Positions 56,605 through 64,000 of a stretch of 64,000 nucleotides of DNA are shown here, one piece after another; positions within the stretch are counted from its first letter, which is position 1; each line of letters starts with the position of its first letter. Origin of the DNA: Patulibacter americanus DSM 16676. Its GTDB lineage: Bacteria > Actinomycetota > Thermoleophilia > Solirubrobacterales > Solirubrobacteraceae. The DNA is taken from positions 62,001 to 126,000 of the forward strand of contig NZ_ATUD01000002.1 of NCBI RefSeq assembly GCF_000420025.1. Reading direction: 5' to 3'. Under the pieces are notes generated by a model. It had not been told where the DNA came from. It saw nothing but the letters and a program-made list of their open reading frames with translations, and made no database searches. The position numbers were made by a program, and so were the translations under genes.

Positions 56605-57843
56605 ATGTCGCCGGACGCTCCCGCCCCGTTCCGCGTCGGCCTGCTCGGTCACGGCACCGTCGGCTCGGCCGTCGCCGCCCTGTTGCCCGAGCGCGCCGAC
56701 GCGATCGCCCACGTCACCGGCCTGCGGCCGGAGGTCTCGGGGGTGCTCACGCGCAGCCGCGGCGACTTCGAGGAGATCCTGGAGAACAGCGACCTCATCG
56801 TCGAGGTCATGGGCGGCATCGAGCCCGCCCGCGACTACGTCGTCCGGGCGATCCGCGCCGGCAAGCACGTCGTCACCGCGAACAAGCAGCTCTTGGCCGA
56901 GCACGGCGAGGAGCTGTGGGGCCTGGCCCGCGAGAACCAGGTCCAGCTGCGCTTCGAGGCCGCGGTGGCCGGCGTCGTGCCGATCATCCGCGTGCTCCAG
57001 GAGTCGCTGACGGGCCAGCACATCGACCGCCTGCACGGGATCGTCAACGGCACGACGAACTACATCCTCACCCAGATGGCCGCGACGGGCGCCTCGTACG
57101 AGGCGGCCCTGAAGGACGCCCAGGAGCTCGGGTACGCCGAGAGCGACCCGACGGACGACGTCACGGGCAAGGACGCCGCGGCGAAGATGGCGATCCTCGC
57201 CCGCCTGGCGTTCGACACCCCGGTGCACCTCTCCGACGTCCCCTACGAGGGCATCGCGCACCTCACGGCGGAGGACATCGAGTACGCCCGCGACCTCGGC
57301 CTCTCGCTGCGCCTGATCGGCACCGCCGAGCGGATCGGCGACGAGCTCGCCGTGCGCGTGCACCCCGCGTTCCTCTACGCCGGCCACCCGCTCGCGTCGA
57401 TCGACGGCCCGTTCAACGCCGTGACGATCGAGTCGCCCTCCATCACGGAGATCACGCTCTCCGGGCCCGGCGCCGGCGGCCCGCAGACGGCCACCGCCGT
57501 GATCGGCGACGTCATCTCCGCGATGATCCCGCCGGCGCAGACTCCGCCGACCCAGCACCGCCTCGGCTTCGTGGAGGACGTCGCCTCGAGCTTCTACCTC
57601 CACGTCGAGGTCGCCGACCGCCCGGGCGTGCTCGCGCAGATCGCGCAGCTGCTGGGGCTGCAGGGCGTCTCCGTCAAGAGCGTCGTCCAGAAGGGCACGG
57701 GCACGGGCGCCCGCCTCGTCCTCGTGGTGCATCCCGTGCTCGAGTCCCGCTTCTTCGGGGCCGTGCAGATGATCGCCTCGAAGGACTTCGTCACCGCGCC
57801 GCCGCGCGCGATCCGCGTGATCGACGAGGAGTTCGCGTCGTGA
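56605..57843 (+). CDS. hom: homoserine dehydrogenase
   Basis: 412 residues. It reduces aspartate semialdehyde to homoserine. NAD(P)-binding GLLGHGTVGSAVAAL, DLIVEVMGGIEPARDYV, VVTANKQLLA, the signature GIVNGTTNYILTQM and YAESDPTDDVTGKDAAAKMAILA are all present. A C-terminal ACT domain (about 335-405; VEVADRPGVLAQIA) suggests feedback by threonine. ATG at 56605. The thrC GTG overlaps its stop, giving a tight hom-thrC pair. Confidence 0.94.
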   Translation: MSPDAPAPFRVGLLGHGTVGSAVAALLPERADAIAHVTGLRPEVSGVLTRSRGDFEEILENSDLIVEVMGGIEPARDYVVRAIRAGKHVVTANKQLLAEHGEELWGLARENQVQLRFEAAVAGVVPIIRVLQESLTGQHIDRLHGIVNGTTNYILTQMAATGASYEAALKDAQELGYAESDPTDDVTGKDAAAKMAILARLAFDTPVHLSDVPYEGIAHLTAEDIEYARDLGLSLRLIGTAERIGDELAVRVHPAFLYAGHPLASIDGPFNAVTIESPSITEITLSGPGAGGPQTATAVIGDVISAMIPPAQTPPTQHRLGFVEDVASSFYLHVEVADRPGVLAQIAQLLGLQGVSVKSVVQKGTGTGARLVLVVHPVLESRFFGAVQMIASKDFVTAPPRAIRVIDEEFAS

Positions 57844-58979
57844 GCCCCTCCGAGCTCCCCGCAGACCTGCTGACCCCGCCCGCAGGCGAGCGCTCCGGCG
57901 ACGGCTCCCGCGGCCCGCACCGGCTCACCGGCTCCGACTCCATCCGCCGGATGGGGCTCATCGAGCGCTACATGGACCGCCTGCCGTTCGCGCCGGGCGA
58001 CCCGATCGTGTCGCTCAACGAGGGTTCGACGCCGCTGATCTTCGCCCCGCGGCTGTCCGAGCGCGTCGGCGCCGAGGTCCACCTGAAGTACGAGGGCCTC
58101 AACCCGACCGGCTCGTTCAAGGACCGGGGGATGACCTGCGCGGTCTCCGCCGCAGTCCGTGAGGGCGCCGAGGCCGTCATCTGCGCCTCGACCGGGAACA
58201 CCGCCGCGGCACTCGCCGCCTACTCGGCCCGCGCGGGCATCCGCGGCGTCGTGCTCGTCCCCGACGGGAAGATCGCCGCCGGCAAGCTCGCCCAGGCGCT
58301 CATGCACGGCGCCCAGGTCGTGGCGCTGCGTGGGAACTTCGACGAGGCGCTGCGGCTCGTGCGCGAGATCACCCAGCACCACCCGATCGCGCTGGTCAAC
58401 TCCGTCAACGACTTCCGCATCGAGGGCCAGAAGACCGCGGCGTTCGAGGTCATGGAGGACCTCGACGGCCAGCTCGACGCCCTCTGCATCCCCGTCGGCA
58501 ACGCCGGGAACATCACGGCGTACTGGAAGGGCTTCCGGGAGCTCGCGGCGGAGGACGACTCCGTGCGCCTGCCCGCGATGCTCGGCTTCCAGGCCCGTGG
58601 TGCGAATCCGCTCGTCCGCGGCGAGATGGTCTCGGAGCCCGAGACCGTGGCCTCCGCCATCCGCATCGGCAACCCGGCGCGGTGGGAGGAGGCGATGGAG
58701 GCGATGACCGGCTCGGGCGGGACCGTCGCCGACGTGACGGACGAGGAGATCCTCGACGCCTACCGCTTCCTCGCCCGCGAGGAGGGCGTGTTCTGCGAGC
58801 CGGCCTCGGCCACGTCCGTCGCCGGGCTGCTCAAGCACGGCGCGGGGGACGCCGGGCGCATCGTCTGCGTGCTCACGGGCCACGGCCTGAAGGACCCGCA
58901 GACCGCGATCGACGAGTCCTCGCCGGTCATCCCCTGCGAGCCGAACCTGCAGGCGCTGGAGAAGGTCCTCGTCGGCTGA
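57840..58979 (+). CDS. thrC: threonine synthase
   Basis: 379 residues from the GTG that overlaps the hom stop; an ATG at 57952 would give 342, closer to the actinobacterial norm, so the first 37 residues may be an extension or untranslated. PLP lysine lies in NPTGSFKDRGM; also SLNEGSTPLIFAP, CASTGNTAAALAAY, CIPVGNAGNITAYW and CEPASATSVAGL. It converts O-phosphohomoserine to threonine. Followed after 69 nt by thrB. Confidence 0.93.
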   Translation: MSPSELPADLLTPPAGERSGDGSRGPHRLTGSDSIRRMGLIERYMDRLPFAPGDPIVSLNEGSTPLIFAPRLSERVGAEVHLKYEGLNPTGSFKDRGMTCAVSAAVREGAEAVICASTGNTAAALAAYSARAGIRGVVLVPDGKIAAGKLAQALMHGAQVVALRGNFDEALRLVREITQHHPIALVNSVNDFRIEGQKTAAFEVMEDLDGQLDALCIPVGNAGNITAYWKGFRELAAEDDSVRLPAMLGFQARGANPLVRGEMVSEPETVASAIRIGNPARWEEAMEAMTGSGGTVADVTDEEILDAYRFLAREEGVFCEPASATSVAGLLKHGAGDAGRIVCVLTGHGLKDPQTAIDESSPVIPCEPNLQALEKVLVG

Positions 58980-59048
58980 CCGTGGGCGCCCGTGCGGCGC
59001 TCGCCGACCCGGCTCTGCTCCGGCGCGGTCGGGTAAGGTCGGCCTCGC

Positions 59049-59918
59049 ATGGGTCGTACCGTCACCGTCTCCGTCCCCGCGTCGAGCGCCAACCTCGGCC
59101 CGGGATTCGACTGCATGGCCGCCGCCCTCGGGCTGTGGCTGCACGTCGAGGTGGAGGAGACCGGCACGTTCGCGGTCGAGCACGACCTGCCGCTGCCGGC
59201 CGACCGCGAGAACGCGATCGTCCAGGCGTTCGAGCGCCTGCGGCCGGCCGACGGCATCACGTTCCGCGTGCGCACGGAGATCCCGCTCGCCGGCGGGCTG
59301 GGGTCCAGCGCGACGGCGATCGTCGCGGGCCTTGCCGCCGCGGCCGCGCTCGACGGCGGCTCGACCGAGCCCGAGGCGCTGCTCCCGCTCGCCGTCGACC
59401 TCGAGGGGCACCCGGACAACGTCACCGCGGCCCTCCTGGGCGGGTTCGTGCTCACGGACGGGACGTGGACCGTGCGGATCTCTCCGCCGCCCGGGCTCGA
59501 GGCCGTCTTCGTCGTCCCGGACGAAGCCGTCCGCACCGCCGCCGCCCGCGCCGTCCTGCCGCAGCACGTCCCGCTCGAGGACGCGACGGCGAACGTCGCC
59601 TGGGGCGCCTCCCTCGCCGTCGGCCTGGAGCGCGGCGACCTGGACATCGTCGCCCACAGCCTCCGCGACGTCCTGCACCAGCCGCACCGAGCCGCGCTCT
59701 TCCCGCGCTCGTCCGAGCTGATCGATGACTGCACGGAGCTCGGCGCGATCGGCGCCACCGTCTCCGGGGCGGGACCGACCGTGATGCTGTGGACCCGGGC
59801 GGAGGACGCCGCGGGCGTCCTCGAGGCGGCGCGCGAGCGCACCGCGGGCTGGGCGAGCGTGCTGCACGCCCCGTTCGTCGGCGACGGCGCCCGGGTGACC
59901 GTCGGCGTGTCCGACTGA
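59049..59918 (+). CDS. thrB: homoserine kinase
   Basis: 289 residues, GHMP kinase family. N-terminal VPASSANLGPGFDCMAAAL, ATP loop PLAGGLGSSATAIVAG, EGHPDNVTAALLGG, and the C-terminal ATVSGAGPTVMLW. It makes O-phosphohomoserine for ThrC, completing the threonine branch. TAAGGT (59034-59039) lies 9 nt before the ATG, suggesting its own leaderless transcript. It faces the ParA gene, with 21 nt between the stops. Confidence 0.94.
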   Translation: MGRTVTVSVPASSANLGPGFDCMAAALGLWLHVEVEETGTFAVEHDLPLPADRENAIVQAFERLRPADGITFRVRTEIPLAGGLGSSATAIVAGLAAAAALDGGSTEPEALLPLAVDLEGHPDNVTAALLGGFVLTDGTWTVRISPPPGLEAVFVVPDEAVRTAAARAVLPQHVPLEDATANVAWGASLAVGLERGDLDIVAHSLRDVLHQPHRAALFPRSSELIDDCTELGAIGATVSGAGPTVMLWTRAEDAAGVLEAARERTAGWASVLHAPFVGDGARVTVGVSD

Positions 59919-59939
59919 GCCGACCGGCCTGCCGCGCCC

Positions 59940-60728
59940 TCAGGCGCGGACGCCGGCGGACAGCCCGTCGATCCGCGCCGCGGCGTCGTCCTCGCCCAGC
60001 GCGCGGGCCAGCTCGCCGGCCAGGTCGAGGTAGTCCACGCCGAGCTCCGGGCGGTGGTCGAGGATCGACACGCCGCGCTCGGAGGACTCGGCGTAGGCGA
60101 TGGACTGCCGGATCACCGCGTCGAGGATCTTGCCCGGGTGCTCCTTGCGCAGCGCCTCGACGGCCTCCCGGGAGTGCACGGTGCGCAGGTCGGCCTTCGT
60201 GACGACGGCGCCGAGCCACTCCAGGTCGGGGTTCAGGCCGTCCTTCGCCAGCTCGATCACCTGCAGCGCCTGCTCGACGCCCTGCAGCGCGAAGTACTGG
60301 GCCTCGCAGGCGATGAGCGCGTGGCTCGCCGCGACGAGGGCGTTGACCGTGAGCAGCCCGAGGTTGGGCGGGCAGTCCAGGAGCACGACGTCGTACTCGC
60401 CGTCCGCGTCGCGCAGCACCTTGCGCAGCGTGAGCTCACGGCCCATGCGGCCGGCGAGGGCGAGCTCGGCCTCGGCGAGCTGCAGGTTCGCCGGGATGAC
60501 GTCGTCGTGGATCGCGTCGGCCGCGGGGGCGCGCCCGACCAGCACGTCGGCGACCGTCGGGCTGGCGTCTGGCGGCACGTCGAAGTAGTCCGAGAGGTTG
60601 CCCTGGGGGTCGAGGTCGATCGCCAGGACCCGCAGCCCGCCGCGGCGGAAGGCGTCGGCGAGCGTGCGGACGGTCGTCGTCTTCCCGGTGCCGCCCTTCT
60701 GGGACAGCACGGCGATCCGGTGGGCCAT
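59940..60728 (-). CDS. ParA/MinD-type ATPase
   Basis: 262 residues. Deviant Walker A QKGGTGKTTTVRTLAD at the N-terminus, LAIDLDPQGNLSDYF, Walker B VVLLDCPPNLGLLT, and ALIACEAQYFALQGVEQ are typical of ParA/Soj. TACACT lies 7 nt before the ATG at 60728 on this strand. No parB lies next to it, and no origin is visible, so it may be an orphan ParA positioning some other cargo rather than the chromosome segregation protein. Confidence 0.9.
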   Translation of the reverse strand: MAHRIAVLSQKGGTGKTTTVRTLADAFRRGGLRVLAIDLDPQGNLSDYFDVPPDASPTVADVLVGRAPAADAIHDDVIPANLQLAEAELALAGRMGRELTLRKVLRDADGEYDVVLLDCPPNLGLLTVNALVAASHALIACEAQYFALQGVEQALQVIELAKDGLNPDLEWLGAVVTKADLRTVHSREAVEALRKEHPGKILDAVIRQSIAYAESSERGVSILDHRPELGVDYLDLAGELARALGEDDAAARIDGLSAGVRA

Positions 60729-60798
60729 GGTCGGCAGTGTATGCCGGGACACGGCGGCGCCCCCGGGAGGCGGCGCGCGGGGAGGAACGGCGGCGACG

Positions 60799-61074
60799 AT
60801 GGCGAACGGGGGCGTCATGCGCCGCCAGCCGATCTCCGAAGCCGACCTCGAGCGCCAGCTGCTGCGGCGGTCCGTCTCCTCCCTGCACGCCGACCGGCTC
60901 TGCTGCGACCGTTGCCGGCGGACCCCGCTCGTCGGCGAGGTCGTCTACCGCTACGCCCGCGGGCGCACGCTCTGCGCCCTCTGCTCGCCGCGCCGCAGGG
61001 AGCAGCCCGTCGCCTCCATCCCCGTGCGCCACGGCGAGGAGATCCGGGCGCAGCGTCTGACGCCCCGCGTCTGA
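60799..61074 (+). CDS. small zinc-ribbon-like protein, unknown function
   Basis: 91 residues (85 if the ATG at 60817 is used). Two pairs of Cys, CCDRC and CALC, 25 residues apart, suggest a zinc-binding knuckle; the remainder is Arg-rich (LERQLLRRSVSSLHADR). No enzyme motif. It may bind nucleic acid. Diverges from the ParA gene. Confidence 0.6.
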   Translation: MANGGVMRRQPISEADLERQLLRRSVSSLHADRLCCDRCRRTPLVGEVVYRYARGRTLCALCSPRRREQPVASIPVRHGEEIRAQRLTPRV

Positions 61075-61118
61075 CGGTCAGGCGGTCCGCGCCCCCGCCT
61101 GCGGGCTACACTGCGGGC

Positions 61119-61724
61119 GTGGAACCGGTGACCGAAGAGATCGTCCTCCAGCGCCCGCGCGAGGAGGTGTTCGGGTTCCTCGCCGACGTCGCCAACGCCC
61201 GTCGCTTCCTCGACCACGTCCTCACGGACTGGCACCTCACGCGCGAGGACTCCATCGGCCGCGGTGCCGGCGTGCGCTTCAAGGTCAAGCTGCTCGGCAA
61301 CCGCTTCGCGTACTACGACGCGACGCTGCTCGAGGTCGAGCCGCCCTACCGCCTGGCCTACGTCGGCCGTGGCGGCAAGTACGACCGCACCCAGCTCCTC
61401 GGCGAGATCACGCTGACGGACGAGCACGGCGGCACCCGCCTGCGCTGGACGGTCGAGACGGCCCCCGGCCTGGCGTCGGACGGGCTGATGGAGACGCTGA
61501 CGATGCAGCGCGGCCTCGCCAAGCGGGGCCTGAAGCGCGGCCTGTCGCGCCTGCGCGGGATCCTGGAGGACGGCGACGCCGGCTCCGCACGGGTCTCGAT
61601 GGCCGGCGGCGCGCGCAAGCCGGCGAGCGGTTTCCGCCTCGATCCCCGCCTCGCGGACACGCCCGAGGGCGCCGGAACGACGAGCCCGTCGCCCGCGCAC
61701 GCGGGACGCGGACCGGTCGAATAG
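61119..61724 (+). CDS. SRPBCC (START-like) family protein
   Basis: 201 residues. The N-terminal 150 residues fit the polyketide-cyclase/SRPBCC fold: EIVLQRPREEVFGFLADVANARRF, then strands such as VRFKVKLLGNRFAYYDATLLEV and GGTRLRWTVET, with a long C-terminal helix. The last 45 residues are low-complexity. The family binds hydrophobic ligands; ligand unknown. TACACT (61107-61112) lies 6 nt before the GTG at 61119, a clear leaderless start. Confidence 0.75.
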   Translation: MEPVTEEIVLQRPREEVFGFLADVANARRFLDHVLTDWHLTREDSIGRGAGVRFKVKLLGNRFAYYDATLLEVEPPYRLAYVGRGGKYDRTQLLGEITLTDEHGGTRLRWTVETAPGLASDGLMETLTMQRGLAKRGLKRGLSRLRGILEDGDAGSARVSMAGGARKPASGFRLDPRLADTPEGAGTTSPSPAHAGRGPVE

Positions 61725-61735
61725 ACTCCGCCCTC

Positions 61736-62428
61736 ATGCGTCAGCGGCTCATCCCTCTGCTTGCGGTCGCCTTGGCGTCCACCGCCCTCACGGCGTGCGG
61801 CTCCAAGGAGGACGTGGTCACCCACGCTGAGACCGAGGCGGTCTACGTCTCCGTCGGACCAGAGGGTGGCCCGTACCTGAAGTACCAGGTCCAGGTGTCC
61901 CGTCAGCTGAACCCGGGCGACTTCCAGAACACCGCGTCGCGCGGGGACCAGGAGAAGGTCGACCCGGAGGACTCCGAGTACCTCCGCGGCATCCCGGCCT
62001 CGCAGCTGCAGCTCAAGAAGAACCCGCAGACGCCGCTGGACGACGAGGTCTACTTCGGCGTCTTCATCCAGGCCGCGAACGACACGCAGAAGCCGCTGCG
62101 GTCCGCCGCGCTGGAGGGCTTCGAGATCCACGACAGCCTCTACGTCGAGGGTGCCCCGGACGAGGAGGAGCACGTCTTCCGTCCGATCTCGGGCCCGGAC
62201 CCGGCCAACCCGCCGAACCCGTTCCTCTACCGCCAGGCGATCGTGCCGCACGCCGTCGGCACCGGCAGCGGCGTTCAGCCGCTCCCGAACAGCCCGGCCG
62301 GCTCGAGCACGACGGCCGCCGAGCTCCTGGTCTTCAAGATCCCGCAGGCGTCCCTCGAGAACCGCCCGTTGGCGCTCGAGATCACCGGCCCGAACGGTGG
62401 CAAGGCCGAGGTCGACCTCGACGTCTGA
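61736..62428 (+). CDS. lipoprotein, unknown function
   Basis: 230 residues. Signal peptide with lipobox STALTACGSKED gives Cys21 as the lipidated residue. The rest is a beta-rich extracytoplasmic domain (VYVSVGPEGGPYLKYQVQVSRQL, VYFGVFIQAANDTQKPL, LALEITGPNGGKAEVDLDV) resembling DUF4352-type immunoglobulin-like folds, without catalytic residues. TAGACT (61722-61727) lies 8 nt before the ATG. A hairpin terminator follows. Confidence 0.75.
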   Translation: MRQRLIPLLAVALASTALTACGSKEDVVTHAETEAVYVSVGPEGGPYLKYQVQVSRQLNPGDFQNTASRGDQEKVDPEDSEYLRGIPASQLQLKKNPQTPLDDEVYFGVFIQAANDTQKPLRSAALEGFEIHDSLYVEGAPDEEEHVFRPISGPDPANPPNPFLYRQAIVPHAVGTGSGVQPLPNSPAGSSTTAAELLVFKIPQASLENRPLALEITGPNGGKAEVDLDV

Positions 62429-62469
62429 TCCGATCGGCGCCCCGGCGCCGACCGACCAGCAGGACCCGC

Positions 62470-62496
62470 GGGGCGCTTCGGCGCCCCGTCGTCGTT
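62470..62496 (+). terminator. terminator after the lipoprotein gene
   Basis: GGGGCGC-TTCG-GCGCCCC (62470-62487) is followed by GTCGTCGTTCC. The rest of the gap to 62696 holds GC-rich short repeats of GGGTCGGCGCGA type (near 62605-62655) and no gene that I can support. Confidence 0.65.
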
Positions 62497-62696
62497 CCGG
62501 GGGCAGGGGTCCGGGGCCGAGGTCGGCGGGGCCCGGGGGCGCGCGCGTTCGAATGGGCTCAACCGTCGCCCTGCCGCCGGGCGGCGGCAGGGCGACGCAG
62601 CTAGGGTCGGCGCGAGGGTCGCCGTTGGGGTGGGCGCGAGGGTCGGCGCCGAGGACGGGCGTCCGCCGGCCCCCGCCCGGACCCCGCGCGGGGCGC

Positions 62697-64000
62697 TCAG
62701 CCGCCGAGGGCGGCGGTGAGGACCTTCCGGGCGACCGGCGCGGCCGTGGCACCGCCCTGGAAGTTCCGGGCGCGCAGGACGCCGACGGCGACGGGGTCGA
62801 CGTCGCCGCGCTTCGTCGTAGGCGCGAACGCTGACATCCACGCGGTCGTCGACTTGCCGTCCGCATTGCCGCAGGCGGACGGGGGCTCCGGGGCCTCGGT
62901 CACCGCGTCGGGCTGGGCGGCCGCGGCCTTCGCGGCCGCCTCCGCGTCGCACTGCGGGCCCTGGGTCGACGCGAGCTCAGCGGTGCCCGTCTTGCCGGCC
63001 GTGGTGATGCCGGAGAGCCCGACGCGGGCCTCCTCTCCGGTGCCGTCGCTGATCACGGCCGTCATCAGCTGCCGCATGGCGGCGGCGGTCTTCGCGCTGA
63101 CGACGCGCTTCGTCTTCGCCGTCCTGCTCGTGCGGAGGAACGTCAACTCGGGCTGGCGGCCGCCGTTGGCGATCGTCGCCGTCATGAGCGCGATCTGCAG
63201 GCTCGTGGCCTGCACCCGGCCCTGCCCGATCGCGGAGGACGCGACCTCGCTGCCGACCATCGCGGACGCCTCCGGGATCGTGCTGACCGCGGCACTCGGC
63301 ACGCCGGGCGTCTTGCGGTTGAACCCGAACCGCTCGGACATGGCGACGAAGCGCTTGGCGCCGAGCTTCGCGCCCATGGGGACGAAGACGGAGTTGCACG
63401 AGTGCGCGAAGGACTGCACGAGCGTGCCGCCGCACACCTCGCCGTTGGAGTTCTGGATCCCGAAGCCCTTCGCCTCGGTCTCGCGCGGGTAGACCGTGGT
63501 GGTCTTGGCCACCCCGTCCTCGAGGGCCGCCGCGGCCGTGACGATCTTCATCGTCGAGCCCGGGGGCTGCAGGGCGGACCACGCGCTGCCCTGGAACCCG
63601 AGGACCTCGCCGGTGCGCGAGTCGATGACCGTCGTGCCGCTGGCGTCCGGGGCGTCGCTCTGCGCCTCGACGGCGGCCTTGACGACCCCGACGGAGATCG
63701 AGCTGCGGACGGCGGAGGCCTTGCGGGGCTCGACGCGCGCGAGGGTACGGTCGCCGGCCTTCAGCGTGCCGCCGGGCGTGCCCACGAGCTGCGGGTTGAG
63801 GATGCGCTCCAGGCCCGAGACGCCGACCTTCGCGTCGGCCGGCACGCCCAGCCGCTTGAGCTGCGCGGCGTCGACCGGCGTGGCGGTGCCGAGCTGGCCC
63901 ACGACCTGACTGGCGATGTTCGGCACGTCCGACGTGCGGTCGGCACCGCCGGCCAGGACGGTCTTGCCGTCGCGGGCGAGGATGTCGGCGCGCGGGGGGA
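62697..64000 (-). CDS. penicillin-binding transpeptidase, C-terminal part (runs off the right edge)
   Basis: 434 complete codons are visible and the frame is open at base 64000. The leading residues (RADILARDGKTVL) belong to the pedestal region just after the membrane anchor of class B PBPs. Active-site motifs: SxxK as GSTMK, SxN as SCN in FAHSCNSVF, and KTG in AGKTGTAEL. It cross-links peptidoglycan during growth or division. An Ala/Pro-rich insert with a pair of Cys lies after the KTG motif, followed by TTAWMSAFAP. Which PBP class cannot be settled without the N-terminus. Confidence 0.9.
   Translation of the reverse strand, partial: PPRADILARDGKTVLAGGADRTSDVPNIASQVVGQLGTATPVDAAQLKRLGVPADAKVGVSGLERILNPQLVGTPGGTLKAGDRTLARVEPRKASAVRSSISVGVVKAAVEAQSDAPDASGTTVIDSRTGEVLGFQGSAWSALQPPGSTMKIVTAAAALEDGVAKTTTVYPRETEAKGFGIQNSNGEVCGGTLVQSFAHSCNSVFVPMGAKLGAKRFVAMSERFGFNRKTPGVPSAAVSTIPEASAMVGSEVASSAIGQGRVQATSLQIALMTATIANGGRQPELTFLRTSRTAKTKRVVSAKTAAAMRQLMTAVISDGTGEEARVGLSGITTAGKTGTAELASTQGPQCDAEAAAKAAAAQPDAVTEAPEPPSACGNADGKSTTAWMSAFAPTTKRGDVDPVAVGVLRARNFQGGATAAPVARKVLTAALGG

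Overview
The window is a 64 kb stretch of a very GC-rich chromosome with dense coding on both strands. Gene content points to a deep-branching actinobacterium, most likely class Thermoleophilia (Solirubrobacterales, near Patulibacter or Conexibacter). The reasons are actinobacterial CarD, PspA with PspAA and PspAB, an actinobacterial c-di-AMP riboswitch before an NlpC/P60 gene, many GTG and TTG starts, and many promoters whose -10 box lies only 6-10 nt before the start codon, which implies leaderless mRNAs. The taxon is an inference; no rRNA is present.

The first 37 kb is an old housekeeping block whose order recalls both Bacillus subtilis and Mycobacterium: tilS-hpt-ftsH-folP-folB-(thioesterase)-folK, coaX, dusB, greA, lysS, clpC, radA-disA, carD-ispD-...-ispF, cysS-rlmB-sigH. 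It covers tRNA modification, purine salvage, membrane proteolysis, folate and CoA synthesis, the stress unfoldase ClpC, c-di-AMP synthesis, MEP isoprenoid enzymes, and an alternative sigma factor of the SigH (Spo0H) type at its Bacillus-like place. Insertions include a MerR/nucleotidyl-cyclase regulator at the left end, a gamma-lyase behind a tiny leader ORF, a compositionally odd membrane protein plus a PHP phosphoesterase between ispD and ispF, and two polytopic glycosyltransferases followed by a UDP-galactopyranose-mutase-like flavoenzyme.

From 37.6 to 47.6 kb the window holds an ABC exporter, tRNA-Thr(TGT) followed by a tandem palindromic repeat, plsC, an ECF sigma factor with a coupled membrane protein, a zinc-finger rhomboid protease and a pterin dehydratase. 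A roughly 350-nt gene-free interval follows; it carries three hairpins and a clear intrinsic terminator and is a candidate small RNA. Beyond it is a leftward set: 3-hydroxyacyl-CoA dehydrogenase, an enolase-superfamily protein, a small unknown protein and a CWB2-like lipoprotein.

From 47.7 kb onward the theme is the cell envelope and the aspartate pathway. A c-di-AMP riboswitch precedes an NlpC/P60-like hydrolase; with disA at 23.6 kb, maker and sensor of c-di-AMP lie in one window. Then come pspA-pspAA facing pspAB-htpX (membrane stress), an M23 peptidase with coiled coils, lgt, a low-complexity exported protein, lysA and hom-thrC-thrB (lysine and threonine synthesis), a ParA-type ATPase, an SRPBCC protein, a lipoprotein, and a penicillin-binding transpeptidase cut by the right edge.

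No CRISPR array, insertion sequence, prophage or replication origin was seen.
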